Positions 42,725-51,257 of a stretch of 64,000 nt of DNA are shown here, piece by piece. The notes beneath the pieces are model-generated. The model saw only the letters and a program-made list of their open reading frames with translations. It made no database searches and was not told the origin of the DNA. The translations under genes were made by a program, and so were the position numbers. Source of the stretch: Sphingobacterium faecale (GTDB lineage Bacteria > Bacteroidota > Bacteroidia > Sphingobacteriales > Sphingobacteriaceae); NCBI RefSeq assembly GCF_016746095.1, contig NZ_JAERTY010000016.1, positions 1 to 64,000 of the forward strand, written 5' to 3'. How positions within the stretch are numbered: the stretch's first letter is position 1; each line of letters opens with the position of its first letter.

Positions 42725-44016
42725 TCCTTTAACTTTTCTACGCGGCGAGGAGTTTGGCTTCCGTTAATAATTCCAGAAGCACCAATAGCAATAGCTTCTA
42801 TACTCGATTTGATATTATCAATATTTAGCGTGCTGACTTCATCTCTTACGGTATGATAGAATTTGTCTTTGTCAATCTGTGATGTAGAGAAAGTGTGTGC
42901 TGGGACACCGAGTGCTGCCAATACCGCATTGTCACTTCTGTAAAAGAGATTTTGCTGTAGGTAGGGATCTGGATAGAACCGAAAGTTTGAACCGCTTAGA
43001 TTATGCTGCATTAGCTGGCCTAAGTCGGACCGGTCATACCCTGTTATATACAATGAATTAGGACCAAACTTGGCATCTTTACCGATCATTTCTATGTTTA
43101 TCATGGCGATAACACTGTCTGCATTAATATTGTTCGAAAAGTATTTTGATCCGAACATTCCTATTTCTTCTGCTGTAAATGCAACAAAGATTAATGTGCG
43201 ATCATTATTATTTTGTTCTTTGTAATATTTAGCAAGACTGATAATGGCGGTAGTGCCCGAAGCATCATCATCTGCGCCGTTGGCAATAGAATCTTGTCCT
43301 TCAGCATCGATAATACCAATATGGTCGTAGTGCGCTGAAAAAATAACATACTCACCCGGTTTAGACTTGCCAGTGAGGATTGCAGCAACGTTTGACATAG
43401 ACACCGTTTTTATATTATTTTCGCTGATAATCTCATACTTGTCAGATGCTTTTTTGCTAACTATAAATACTTTCGTGGGAGTGTGGCTTGTTTTGGTGAC
43501 GAGATCTTCTCGCGAATATATTTTATTGTAGCGAGCTATAAAGGCAGAGAAGCTAGGGTCGACAAGTATAATTGCATCTTCATCAGACTGTACATGATTT
43601 CTAAAACTCTGGGCAAAATCTTCTCCTTTCTTTATACTGTATATGGGTATTTGAGAGGATTTTGACCAATGGATTTTGGGAGCATGTCCCAAAATCAGAA
43701 AATTATTTGGTTCTTGAACTTTTCCATTCCAGGTTACAGAGCTATTACGTTTTGATATCTGTTGCATCTCAAACCGTTGTCTATAATCGTTCTCCGTGTA
43801 GGGTGTGAGACCAACGGCTTTAAATTCTTTTGCTATAAAATCAGCCGCTCGCTCCGCGTCTTCTGTTAAAGCGTGTCGACCTCTCATATCATCGGATGCC
43901 AGTACGTTTAAAATTCTTTCTATGTCGCTGCGATCTACAATATTGTGCGAAGAGTTTTGGCAAAAAGCAGCGCTCGTAAATACGAATAGTAAAGAGATGA
44001 AGAAGAGCTTTTTCAT
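42721..44016 (-). CDS. Secreted M28-family metallopeptidase
   Basis: The product has 431 residues from the ATG at 44016, where MKKLFFISLLFVFTSAAFCQ is a proper signal peptide; the in-frame ATG at 44067 adds an unlikely extension. The catalytic domain has FSAHYDHIG, NGADDDASGTTAIISLAKYY, FTAEEIGMFGSKYF and the later zinc His in GVPAHTFSTSQIDKDKFYHT. These are the di-zinc ligands of M28 aminopeptidases. The N-terminal segment holds DDMRGRHALTEDAERAADFI. It stands alone on the minus strand. Confidence 0.9.
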   Translation of the reverse strand: MKKLFFISLLFVFTSAAFCQNSSHNIVDRSDIERILNVLASDDMRGRHALTEDAERAADFIAKEFKAVGLTPYTENDYRQRFEMQQISKRNSSVTWNGKVQEPNNFLILGHAPKIHWSKSSQIPIYSIKKGEDFAQSFRNHVQSDEDAIILVDPSFSAFIARYNKIYSREDLVTKTSHTPTKVFIVSKKASDKYEIISENNIKTVSMSNVAAILTGKSKPGEYVIFSAHYDHIGIIDAEGQDSIANGADDDASGTTAIISLAKYYKEQNNNDRTLIFVAFTAEEIGMFGSKYFSNNINADSVIAMINIEMIGKDAKFGPNSLYITGYDRSDLGQLMQHNLSGSNFRFYPDPYLQQNLFYRSDNAVLAALGVPAHTFSTSQIDKDKFYHTVRDEVSTLNIDNIKSSIEAIAIGASGIINGSQTPRRVEKLKD

Positions 44017-44236
44017 TATTTTGATTTTGTTCAATATAGCGTACAATTTAATAAATAGGATTGACATAAATTTTTTTTATGATGGATTCGTGAATGCCAT
44101 GCATTTTATCTAAGTTTGATTGTAATAAAAGTAAAATAGGAAGTGTCTGTTTTGCAGTACTTTTAATAGCGATCGAGAAAGTAAAGTGTTACTTTTAATC
44201 AATCAACAAGGTAATAAAAAGTTAAAATTTACACAT

Positions 44237-44551
44237 ATGAAAGAGGTTACAGTTCAGGAGTTAAAATCAATGATAGATCAAAACGAAGAGTTTCAATTGA
44301 TTGATGTTCGTGAGACATTTGAATATGAAGTGTCTAATTTGAATGGTATTAATATTCCTTTAGGTGGTATTTTGATAGAATCCGATAAAATATCCAAAGA
44401 TATACCGGTAATCATGCAGTGTCGTTCTGGAAAGCGTAGTGCACAAGCAGTGATGTTATTGGAACAACAGGGATTCACGAATTTGGCAAACCTTAAAGGA
44501 GGTATATTAGCGTGGAAAGAGGAAATTAATCCGGAAATGGATGTGTATTAG
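44237..44551 (+). CDS. Rhodanese-like domain protein
   Basis: This 104-residue single rhodanese domain starts at the ATG at 44237 (MKEVTVQELKSM); an upstream in-frame ATG at 44186 gives an improbable extension. The active-site loop is CRSGKRS with Cys62, and LIDVRETFEYEVSNL and FTNLANLKGGILAWK are typical. It is a small cytoplasmic sulfurtransferase-type protein whose acceptor is unknown. A terminator follows. Confidence 0.9.
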   Translation: MKEVTVQELKSMIDQNEEFQLIDVRETFEYEVSNLNGINIPLGGILIESDKISKDIPVIMQCRSGKRSAQAVMLLEQQGFTNLANLKGGILAWKEEINPEMDVY

Positions 44552-44592
44552 ATTTTGTTTTAATTCTAGTTTCTTTAAAGAAGGTAATGAAT

Positions 44593-44617
44593 GGGTGTTT
44601 TAGGACACCTTTTTTTG
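44593..44617 (+). terminator. Terminator after the rhodanese gene
   Basis: A short GGTGT/ACACC stem with one further G-U pair, followed by eight T. Confidence 0.65.
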
Positions 44618-44741
44618 TGCGAAATGCATTTTGTTTCTAGAAATGTATTTTTTATATAAAATAAAGCTATTGAAATACAATGCGTTCGCTCTAATTTCTT
44701 TAATTTTATAGTATCTGAATGTGTAACTAATTACGGATACT

Positions 44742-46160
44742 ATGTCAACAAGTAATACTTATAGCTTTTTTAGTGGAGTAGAACGAAGCTTTGATAAAGC
44801 AGCAAAATTCACACGGTTCTCAAAAGGGATTCTAGAGCAGATTAAAGTTTGCAATTCTATTTTGCAGGTTAAATTCCCGGTCCGTATAGGAGACCAAGTC
44901 GAGGTTATCGAAGCGTATCGGGTACAGCACTCGCATCACAAATTACCTTGTAAAGGAGGCATCCGTTTTAGTATGGAGGTTAATCAGGATGAGGTAATGG
45001 CTTTGGCGGCACTGATGACTTATAAATGTGCGATTGTCAATGTTCCGTTTGGAGGTGGTAAAGGTGGTATAAAAATAGACTCTTCTAAATATACTGTCGG
45101 AGACCTCGAGCGGATTACTAGGCGGTATACATCGGAATTATGTAAAAAGAACTTTATTGGACCAGGGATCGATGTTCCCGCTCCAGATTATGGAACTGGA
45201 GGAAGGGAGATGAGTTGGATTGTAGATACGTATTCTTCCCTGAACCCGAATGATGTTAACGCAATGGCTTGTGTGACAGGAAAGCCTATTTCTCAAGGGG
45301 GTGTTCGCGGTCGTGTAGAAGCGACGGGCTTGGGGGTGTTCTTCGGGATACGGGAAGCCTGTTCTATAGAGGAAGATATGGATAAAATAGGATTATCTAT
45401 TGGAATAAAGGGAAAGAGAATAATTGTGCAAGGGCTTGGAAATGTGGGATATCATGCCGCTAAATTTTGTCAAAATGCAGGAGCTATCATTGTCGGATTG
45501 ATTGAATATAATGGAGCTATATATAATGATACGGGCATTGATGTAGATGGGGCACAAGCATATCGGTCACAGACGGGGTCACTATTAAATTTTCCTGGAG
45601 CGGTAAATATACCGGATGTAGCTGAGGGGCTGGAACAGGAATGTGATATCTTGATACCTGCAGCTCTAGAAGCGGTCATTCATGGGGGAAATGCTGATAG
45701 AATCAAAGCCAAAATAATCGGTGAAGCAGCAAATGGACCGTTGACTCCGGAAGCAGATGTTATACTCCAAAGTAAAGGGGTGTTAGTCATTCCAGACATG
45801 TATCTCAATGCAGGAGGAGTAACTGTTTCTTATTTCGAATGGTTGAAGAATTTGAGCCATGTTCGGTATGGACGTTTGGAAAAAAGATTCAGCGAAAATC
45901 GGTATGCTGAAATCATGAATTCGGTTGAAGAGCTCACCAATAAAAAAATGTCGGAAGTGGAACGTAGAATGATTCTGAGAGGACCTGATGAGATTGATTT
46001 AGTGCATTCGGGTCTGGAAGATACGATGATGGGATCTTATCAAGAAATCAGAGATGTCTGGAAGAATACGGATGGAGTCGAAGATTTGAGAACTGCCGCG
46101 TTTATATGTGCTATTAATAAAATTGGCGTGGCCTATGAAGAACTGGGAATCTTTCCGTAG
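44742..46160 (+). CDS. Glu/Leu/Phe/Val dehydrogenase (glutamate dehydrogenase type)
   Basis: This 472-residue protein has the dimerisation and catalytic segments KLPCKGGIRFSMEVNQDEVMALAALMTYK with the substrate Lys, PFGGGKGGIKID, PAPDYGTGGREMSWIVD, and a Rossmann domain with VQGLGNVGYHAAKF. The length and GGREM/VTGKPISQGG pattern fit NAD(P)-linked glutamate dehydrogenases of the 420-470 class. It interconverts glutamate and 2-oxoglutarate. A box one base from TAnnTTTG (TAATTTTA) lies about 32 bp upstream. Two small membrane proteins follow. Confidence 0.92.
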   Translation: MSTSNTYSFFSGVERSFDKAAKFTRFSKGILEQIKVCNSILQVKFPVRIGDQVEVIEAYRVQHSHHKLPCKGGIRFSMEVNQDEVMALAALMTYKCAIVNVPFGGGKGGIKIDSSKYTVGDLERITRRYTSELCKKNFIGPGIDVPAPDYGTGGREMSWIVDTYSSLNPNDVNAMACVTGKPISQGGVRGRVEATGLGVFFGIREACSIEEDMDKIGLSIGIKGKRIIVQGLGNVGYHAAKFCQNAGAIIVGLIEYNGAIYNDTGIDVDGAQAYRSQTGSLLNFPGAVNIPDVAEGLEQECDILIPAALEAVIHGGNADRIKAKIIGEAANGPLTPEADVILQSKGVLVIPDMYLNAGGVTVSYFEWLKNLSHVRYGRLEKRFSENRYAEIMNSVEELTNKKMSEVERRMILRGPDEIDLVHSGLEDTMMGSYQEIRDVWKNTDGVEDLRTAAFICAINKIGVAYEELGIFP

Positions 46161-46189
46161 GTAACAGTATTTTTTTGTAATTTCGGAGG

Positions 46190-46492
46190 ATGAAAAATTT
46201 ATATCACCAGACTAAACAGGCGTTCTATTTTAGTCTGGTTTTTTATGTATTGGCAATTGGTACAGTCCTATTAAAGATGCCGTTTGCAGTGGTACTGGTG
46301 AGTATATCGCTGCTTATATCTATGATTTGGGTACTATTGGTGCTTCGAGAGATAATGTTGTCAATGAATATTGGCACGTCCGAGCGTGTACTGTTAGCCC
46401 TATTTGTGATTTTGACGAATATTCTAGGAGGGATTGCGTATTTTGCATTTATTAGGGAAAGGGTAATTGGTAAAGAAAACAAAAAGCGATGA
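46190..46492 (+). CDS. Small membrane protein of unknown function
   Basis: The product has 100 residues with three hydrophobic segments: FSLVFYVLAIGTVLL, VVLVSISLLISMIWVLLVL and VLLALFVILTNILGGIAYFAF. It ends with charged IRERVIGKENKKR. The last segment vaguely resembles PLDc_N-type membrane anchors, but this is not enough to name it. Its stop overlaps the next ATG by 4 bp (ATGA). A near-consensus -7 box (TAATTTCG, 46178-46185) ends 4 nt before the start. Confidence 0.7.
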   Translation: MKNLYHQTKQAFYFSLVFYVLAIGTVLLKMPFAVVLVSISLLISMIWVLLVLREIMLSMNIGTSERVLLALFVILTNILGGIAYFAFIRERVIGKENKKR

Positions 46493-46719
46493 AGAAACAT
46501 TTTATACTAAACTTATTGTTGAATTTAGGTATAATCTTTTTGATAATGAGTGGTGTAGCGGCTTATCAAAGTGGGAATATGCTGATTCTGGGAGCAGCTA
46601 TAGCTATTTCCGTAGTGCTGATCTATTTGAAGATTGTTCTTTTGAAGCATGTCAAGAGTGATTTGGTCAAAAAGCAACAAGAAAAGAACAGTAAGGTTAC
46701 TAAAAAGAAAAAGGGATAA
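46489..46719 (+). CDS. Small membrane protein with basic tail
   Basis: The product has 76 residues, with two membrane helices (LLLNLGIIFLIMSGVAAY; MLILGAAIAISVVLIYLKIVLL) and a strongly basic C-terminus (VKSDLVKKQQEKNSKVTKKKKG) that should lie in the cytoplasm. It starts within the stop of the preceding 100-residue membrane gene, so the two are translationally coupled and may form one complex. The function is unknown. The terminator stem overlaps its last codons. Confidence 0.7.
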   Translation: MKKHFILNLLLNLGIIFLIMSGVAAYQSGNMLILGAAIAISVVLIYLKIVLLKHVKSDLVKKQQEKNSKVTKKKKG

Positions 46720-46738
46720 TGTTAGTTATCCCTTTTTT
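46707..46738. terminator. Bidirectional terminator between convergent genes
   Basis: AAAGGGATAA/TTATCCCTTT stem with T-runs on both strands. It serves the small membrane gene and the convergent gcvT. Confidence 0.8.
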
Positions 46739-46764
46739 ATGAGCGCATATCTTCTACTCGCCAA

Positions 46765-47844
46765 TTACTTTACAAAAGGTGGCTTTTTGATTACAGCTTT
46801 TACTTTTTGGTTTCTTATGTTGATGTAAATCTCCGTACCTTCTTTAGTAAAAGCATTGTTGACATAACCTAATCCAACTGATTTTTTCAATGTAGGGGAT
46901 TGCGTGCCTGAAGTAACTCGGCCGATAATATTTCCATCTGCGTCTACAATCTCATAATCATGGCGGGGAATTCCGCGATCAATCATCTCAAAACCAACAA
47001 GCTTTTTTTGAATTCCAGCCTCTTTTTCGGCTTTTAAGTTTTCTGAGTTTACGAAATCTTTTGTGAATTTGGTAACCCATCCCAATCCAGCTTCTAAAGG
47101 AGATGTATTGTCATCGATATCATTTCCGTACAAGCAAAAGCCCATTTCTAAACGTAAGGTATCACGAGCACCAAGTCCAATCGGTTTAATTCCATAAGGG
47201 GCTCCAGCCGTAAAAATCGCATCCCAAACAGTTTTCACATCTTCGTTAGCAACATATATTTCAAACCCTCCTGCTCCTGTGTATCCTGTTGCGGAGACGA
47301 TTACATTATCCACTCCTGCAAATTTTCCTTTTTGGAATGTATAGTATTCCATGGAAGCAAGTTCTATTTCTGTAAGCGATTGTAGAGCTTCAGCCGCTTT
47401 TGGTCCTTGGATTGCAAGTAGTGCAGTTTCATCAGATATGTCTTTCATATCTACTCCAAATGTATTAAACTGGCTTATCCAGTTCCAGTCTTTCTCAATG
47501 TTTGAAGCATTGACAACTAGAAGATAAGTCTCGTCATCCAATTTATACGTTAGAAAATCGTCAACGATTCCTCCATTTTTGTTTGGAAGGTAAGCATACT
47601 GTACCTTGCCGTCATATAGTTTTGTGGCGTCATTGGAAGATACTTTTTGAATCAAATCGAGAGCCTTTTCTCCTTTTAAGATAAACTCTCCCATGTGGCT
47701 TACGTCAAAGACGCCCACTCCATTACGTACTGTTTCGTGCTCATCGTTTATACCAGTGTATTGTACAGGCATGTTGAAGCCTGCAAAAGGAACCATCTTT
47801 GCACCTAGTGATATATGCAAATCTGTCAAAGCTGTGTTTTTCAT
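46765..47844 (-). CDS. gcvT: Glycine cleavage system T protein (aminomethyltransferase)
   Basis: This 359-residue protein transfers the methylene group from the lipoyl-H-protein to tetrahydrofolate, releasing ammonia. Family segments are VPFAGFNMPVQYTGINDEHETVRNGVGVFDVSHMGEF at the start, CLYGNDIDDNTSPLEAGLGWVTKF, and the C-terminal GRVTSGTQSPTLKKSVGLGYV. The other gcv genes are not in the window. The 20-25-nt leader is too short for a glycine riboswitch; an exact -7 box lies at 47873-47880. Confidence 0.96.
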   Translation of the reverse strand: MKNTALTDLHISLGAKMVPFAGFNMPVQYTGINDEHETVRNGVGVFDVSHMGEFILKGEKALDLIQKVSSNDATKLYDGKVQYAYLPNKNGGIVDDFLTYKLDDETYLLVVNASNIEKDWNWISQFNTFGVDMKDISDETALLAIQGPKAAEALQSLTEIELASMEYYTFQKGKFAGVDNVIVSATGYTGAGGFEIYVANEDVKTVWDAIFTAGAPYGIKPIGLGARDTLRLEMGFCLYGNDIDDNTSPLEAGLGWVTKFTKDFVNSENLKAEKEAGIQKKLVGFEMIDRGIPRHDYEIVDADGNIIGRVTSGTQSPTLKKSVGLGYVNNAFTKEGTEIYINIRNQKVKAVIKKPPFVK

Positions 47845-47872
47845 TCTTTAGCTATATAAAAATGTTTTATTA

Positions 47873-47880
47873 CAAAAATA
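47873..47880 (-). promoter_or_regulatory. -7 box (TATTTTTG) of gcvT
   Basis: An exact TAnnTTTG box on the minus strand, predicting a leader of about 24 nt. Confidence 0.5.
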
Positions 47881-47932
47881 CTTATAAAGTTGACATTGTG
47901 ACCTTATATTTTGCAATATTGATAAAATTTGA

Positions 47933-48631
47933 CTAGTTCTCCTCTTCTTTAAAGCTGATTTGAAGGATATCCAATGCTTTTATAAAAGAAGATTGAAGAT
48001 CGGCCCTTATTTCTATTTTTTGTCCAGTACGAGGGTGCTGAAACGAAAGATTGCTTGCATGTAGCAGCATGGTATCCATGTCAAAGCGTTCTTTCCAGAG
48101 TTTATTTTGTTTATTGCAACCATGGGGGCGATCGCCTATAATAGGGTGAAATATATGAGCGAAATGTCTGCGCAGTTGATGCATTCGGCCGGTTTGGGGG
48201 GTGGCCTCTACTAGAGAGTATCTCGAGGTATCGAACTTGCCAAGAGGAATAGCAATCTCCGCTTGCGCTAAACGACGAAAATGTGTTATAGCATTTTGTG
48301 AAGTGCCGTTTTCCTTTAATAACGGATAATCAATACAGCCCTGCTCAGGGCAGAAACCTCTTAAGACAGCTAAATAGCTCTTATCCATTTTGTTTTCAGC
48401 AAATAGCGGTTGCGTGAGACGGTCTGTCTCTTTGTCCAATGTAAAGAGTAGCACCCCTCCCGTCTTACGGTCCAATCGGTGGGCGGGATAAACAGGTCTG
48501 CCAATTTGATCACGTAACATCTGCAATGCAAATTCGGAGGCATCATTTGCTATGGAAGACCGATGGACAAGTAAACCGTGTGGTTTGTTGATCGCGATTA
48601 AGAACTCATCTTGATATAAGATTTCTAGCAT
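47933..48631 (-). CDS. RluA-family pseudouridine synthase (TruC-like)
   Basis: This 232-residue protein begins LEILYQDEFLIAINKPHGLLVHRS and has the catalytic Asp motif AHRLDRKTGGVLLF, LLKENGTSQNAITHFRRL, and TGRMHQLRRHFAHIFHPIIGDRPHGC. The short length and the HRSS after the KPHGLLVH motif resemble TruC, which modifies U65 of some tRNAs, but other RluA targets are possible. It lacks an S4 domain. Its start overlaps the end of the upstream DUF4359-like gene by one base, so both are one unit. Confidence 0.9.
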   Translation of the reverse strand: MLEILYQDEFLIAINKPHGLLVHRSSIANDASEFALQMLRDQIGRPVYPAHRLDRKTGGVLLFTLDKETDRLTQPLFAENKMDKSYLAVLRGFCPEQGCIDYPLLKENGTSQNAITHFRRLAQAEIAIPLGKFDTSRYSLVEATPQTGRMHQLRRHFAHIFHPIIGDRPHGCNKQNKLWKERFDMDTMLLHASNLSFQHPRTGQKIEIRADLQSSFIKALDILQISFKEEEN

Positions 48632-48999
48632 TACAGATCTTTTAATATTGTAATGATTTCATCTGCTTTTTCATCAATTTTTGGACTAATCCAAACGGAT
48701 TTAAATGCCCCCACTCCTATCGGAGTTTCTGTGTCCTGCCATTTTAACTTTACAATGGAGAAGAGGTAGTAGTTTTTGATGATAATACTTCGATCAATAA
48801 AATCCTGAACGATTTTATCGCCAAATAGTGTCATACCTAAAAGCACAGCATCTTTGTCCTTATAATGTAGTTGTTTTTCAAGTAGATCTTTTGCCTTGAT
48901 CGTGAGTGCTTTTTCAAACTGCTCACGGGGTGGATTGGTCAGAATACTTGCGAAAATTAAAGCAAGCATTAGTAATGCGAATATTCTAGTTTTGGACAT
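48631..48999 (-). CDS. DUF4359-like membrane-anchored protein
   Basis: The product has 122 residues with an N-terminal hydrophobic segment (IFALLMLALIFASILTNPP). The soluble part runs REQFEKALTIKAKDLLEKQ and KNYYLFSIVKLKW...TPIGVGAFKSVWIS. The NP after the membrane segment, the YYLFS strand and the late IGVGAF resemble DUF4359 proteins. The function is unknown. An exact -7 box ends 4 nt before the ATG, predicting a leaderless mRNA. Confidence 0.6.
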   Translation of the reverse strand: MSKTRIFALLMLALIFASILTNPPREQFEKALTIKAKDLLEKQLHYKDKDAVLLGMTLFGDKIVQDFIDRSIIIKNYYLFSIVKLKWQDTETPIGVGAFKSVWISPKIDEKADEIITILKDL

Positions 49000-49003
49000 G
49001 GAG

Positions 49004-49011
49004 CAAAATTA
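49004..49011 (-). promoter_or_regulatory. -7 box (TAATTTTG) abutting the DUF4359-like gene
   Basis: An exact TAnnTTTG box on the minus strand ending 4 nt before the ATG at 48999. Confidence 0.45.
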
Positions 49012-49074
49012 AAATTAATTTAAACAAAGTCACAGGTATTGTACTTAATAACTTGAGAAGTATCAAGAATACTC

Positions 49075-49593
49075 TTAGAATATGGTACCTAGGAGGCGAA
49101 TAAACCACCCGGATAGTAACCACATGAAATAGAATAACGCGATACATACAACAAGTAATATAATCAATATGCTGATCAATAGCTTCTTTGCGCTACCCTG
49201 GTGTTTTTCCTCAAAGTAGTGCTCGCGTAGAAGGATTATATTCTTCTGGTTTGCTTTATGAAAAAAGTCAAATACTTGCCCAAAGAAGGGAATTGAACCA
49301 AAGAAAGCGTCGTAAATTACGTTGAGTAGCATCTTTACAGCCACTTTGGAACCAGCACCATTGCGAAGCATGATGAGAACTAATAAAATAGAGGTGGCAA
49401 AGGAGATGATTTGGCCGGCATAAGGTATTAAATTTAATAAGGGATCCAGGCCAAACCTGAACCCCCCGATATTAAATTTATTGTCTAAGAGATAGGAAAC
49501 GCGCTCGACCCAAATGAAGTCTTTTTTACGCTTTTCAATAAGCCTTGTGTTAGAAGATGTTTCCACGTTATTTGATCTCAAAAACGCCATCAA
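49075..49593 (-). CDS. DUF4112 membrane protein
   Basis: The product has 172 residues. It shows the DUF4112 pattern: a short soluble start (WVERVSYLLDNKFNIGGFRFGLDPLLNLIPYAGQI), a membrane helix (FATSILLVLIMLRNGAG), the conserved VKMLLNVIYDAFFGSIPFFGQVFDFFHKANQKN, and a C-terminal membrane helix (LLISILIILLVVCIALFYFMWLL). The function of the domain is unknown. The start overlaps the end of the upstream SIMPL gene by 23-26 bp; the second Met at 49590 may be the true start. Confidence 0.85.
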   Translation of the reverse strand: MMAFLRSNNVETSSNTRLIEKRKKDFIWVERVSYLLDNKFNIGGFRFGLDPLLNLIPYAGQIISFATSILLVLIMLRNGAGSKVAVKMLLNVIYDAFFGSIPFFGQVFDFFHKANQKNIILLREHYFEEKHQGSAKKLLISILIILLVVCIALFYFMWLLSGWFIRLLGTIF

Positions 49594-50287
49594 TGTAACA
49601 GGTTAATTTGATAGGGCGAATATCGATGTTCAGGTCATTTGATTCTGTGCCTCCAGACGTGTCCATACGGGACGCTTTAGCGTACATCATTTGAGGCACA
49701 GGTGCGAAGTCATTAAAGTTGATGCTGCTATTGTCATTAATAATCAATACACGGCCTACAGACTGACCATCGGCAGCCGCTAGAATTTCTGCATTTTGTC
49801 GAGCATCTTTTACCGCAATTGTTTTTAATTCCTTTTCAATCTCTCTCTTTTGAGAATGATCATAACCATTTATAGATGTGCTTTGTAAACCTTGTGGGTC
49901 AATCTTGTCCAACATGGTGCTGAGGCCATTTAAGTTGGTTACTTTAATGCGGTATTGACGGGATTGCAGTAACTCGTTGTTCTTTTTTTTGTTTTCGTAG
50001 TTATAACTGTAAATGTTTTGAATTGTAATGTCTTCCTTCTTTACTCCGGCCGCGATAGCTCCATCAAATAGTTGTTTTTCTATAAGTTCGATAGTTACTT
50101 TTTTCTTGGTATTGCCATCCATATAGAACTCTTTCAGGCTGACAGAGAGATAAATGATATCTGGGGTAACCTCTTTTTCTGCATATCCTTTGGTTGCTAC
50201 TTTGCGACTGCTTTCGATGTTTGTTGTTTGAGCGTTTACCATGGCTATAGAACCGATTATAAGGAATAAGGTTATTATTTTTTTCAT
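49568..50287 (-). CDS. SIMPL-domain (DUF541) secreted protein
   Basis: This 239-residue protein has a signal peptide (MKKIITLFLIIGSIAMVNA). The SIMPL/DUF541 domain shows RKVATKGYAEKEVTPDIIYLSVSL at the start, a middle with LLQSRQYRIKVTNL, and the conserved AVKDARQNAEILAAADGQSVGRVLII. Proteins of this type are periplasmic or outer-membrane associated (YggE, BP26); their biochemistry is unclear. It is cotranscribed with the DUF4112 gene. Confidence 0.9.
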   Translation of the reverse strand: MKKIITLFLIIGSIAMVNAQTTNIESSRKVATKGYAEKEVTPDIIYLSVSLKEFYMDGNTKKKVTIELIEKQLFDGAIAAGVKKEDITIQNIYSYNYENKKKNNELLQSRQYRIKVTNLNGLSTMLDKIDPQGLQSTSINGYDHSQKREIEKELKTIAVKDARQNAEILAAADGQSVGRVLIINDNSSINFNDFAPVPQMMYAKASRMDTSGGTESNDLNIDIRPIKLTCYIDGVFEIK

Positions 50288-50421
50288 AATACTATTTTCT
50301 TAAAAATGTTTTATATGTCGATAGACAAAGAAAAAGCTAAAATGTTTAACATAGTTTTAAAATAAATGATAACTTTTTGTTTTTTATCCATTATCTTTAG
50401 AGAAATTAACAAATTAAAATA

Positions 50422-50613
50422 ATGCAAGAAGGTAAAGTAAAATTCTTTAATGAGACCAAGGGTTTCGGTTTCATAATCCCTGCGTCAGGCGAGAGCGAAA
50501 TTTTTGTTCACGTTTCAGGATTAGTCGACAAAGTTCGTGAAGGTGATGATGTCACTTACGAAGTTGAGCAGGGCCGTAAAGGTCTTAACGCGGTAAATGT
50601 AAAAGTTATCTAG
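50422..50613 (+). CDS. Cold-shock domain protein
   Basis: This 63-residue single cold-shock domain (five-stranded OB fold) carries RNP1 KGFGFI and RNP2 IFVHVSG, the two single-stranded RNA/DNA-binding motifs. It acts as an RNA chaperone. The start MQEGKVKFFNETKGFGFI is standard. The leader is short, about 25-30 nt from a near-consensus box TATCTTTA, so it lacks the long cold-sensing leader of E. coli cspA. A terminator follows at 50637. Confidence 0.95.
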   Translation: MQEGKVKFFNETKGFGFIIPASGESEIFVHVSGLVDKVREGDDVTYEVEQGRKGLNAVNVKVI

Positions 50614-50636
50614 TAGATTCTATATATATTTATTGT

Positions 50637-50675
50637 GAAAAAGCCCGGAAACTGAAAAATTTTCGGCTTTTCTTG
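50637..50675 (+). terminator. Terminator after the cold-shock gene
   Basis: AAAAGCC pairs with GGCTTTT, extended by GGAAA with TTTTC past a bulged C, then T-rich DNA. Confidence 0.65.
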
Positions 50676-50693
50676 TTGTACAGACGGATCTAA

Positions 50694-51164
50694 TTATTGA
50701 TTGTCGTTTCTAAAAGGATTGTTCTGGCCAGAGAAAGGGTTATTGATATCTCGTTGACCTGCGAATGGATCCTCGTTCTCTCCTCCTTTTGGATCTTCTC
50801 CATATTGGTTTTGACCACGGTCTCCTTCTTGAATAACCAAGTATAAGACATAGAGCGCTCCGATACAGGTCAATACCCACAGGTAGTTCCATCCTGATTT
50901 TCCTGTATCATGTAGACGTCTTACGGTTACTGCAAGGCCCGGTATAAATACCGCTAGAGAATAGATTCCACTAAGGATACCTGTTCCTCCACCATAAGCG
51001 GCCAATTCGTTTCCGCCCATTTTCAATCCTAGAACACTGTCTATAATGTTTAATACGATACTGACTCCAAGGTTTACTAAAAAGAACATCCAATACTCTT
51101 TTCGTCTAGCCCGACCGTTAAAATTTGCGTAATTATCTCTTACGACCTTTAAATACCATTCCAT
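50694..51164 (-). CDS. DUF805 membrane protein
   Basis: This 156-residue protein has the DUF805 signature: MEWYLKVVRDNYANFNGRARRKEYWMF at the start, a first membrane helix, YSLAVFIPGLAVTVRRLHDTGKSGWNYL, and a third membrane helix with YVLYLVIQEGDRGQNQYGEDPK. The C-terminal tail carries three NPF/DPF units (DPFAGQ, NPFSGQ, NPFRN). The function is unknown. It stands alone, convergent with the cold-shock gene. Confidence 0.9.
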   Translation of the reverse strand: MEWYLKVVRDNYANFNGRARRKEYWMFFLVNLGVSIVLNIIDSVLGLKMGGNELAAYGGGTGILSGIYSLAVFIPGLAVTVRRLHDTGKSGWNYLWVLTCIGALYVLYLVIQEGDRGQNQYGEDPKGGENEDPFAGQRDINNPFSGQNNPFRNDNQ

Positions 51165-51257
51165 AGTTGTAGTTATTAATAAAATTTTGTTTTAAGTGAA
51201 TTTATGTAAAAAAACTATTACAAGTCAAAAATAAACTAATTTTTTTTTCTTCGAAAT

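Noticed and set aside
47845..47872. Glycine riboswitch before gcvT
   Set aside because: The leader from the -7 box is only about 24 nt, far too short for the aptamer.
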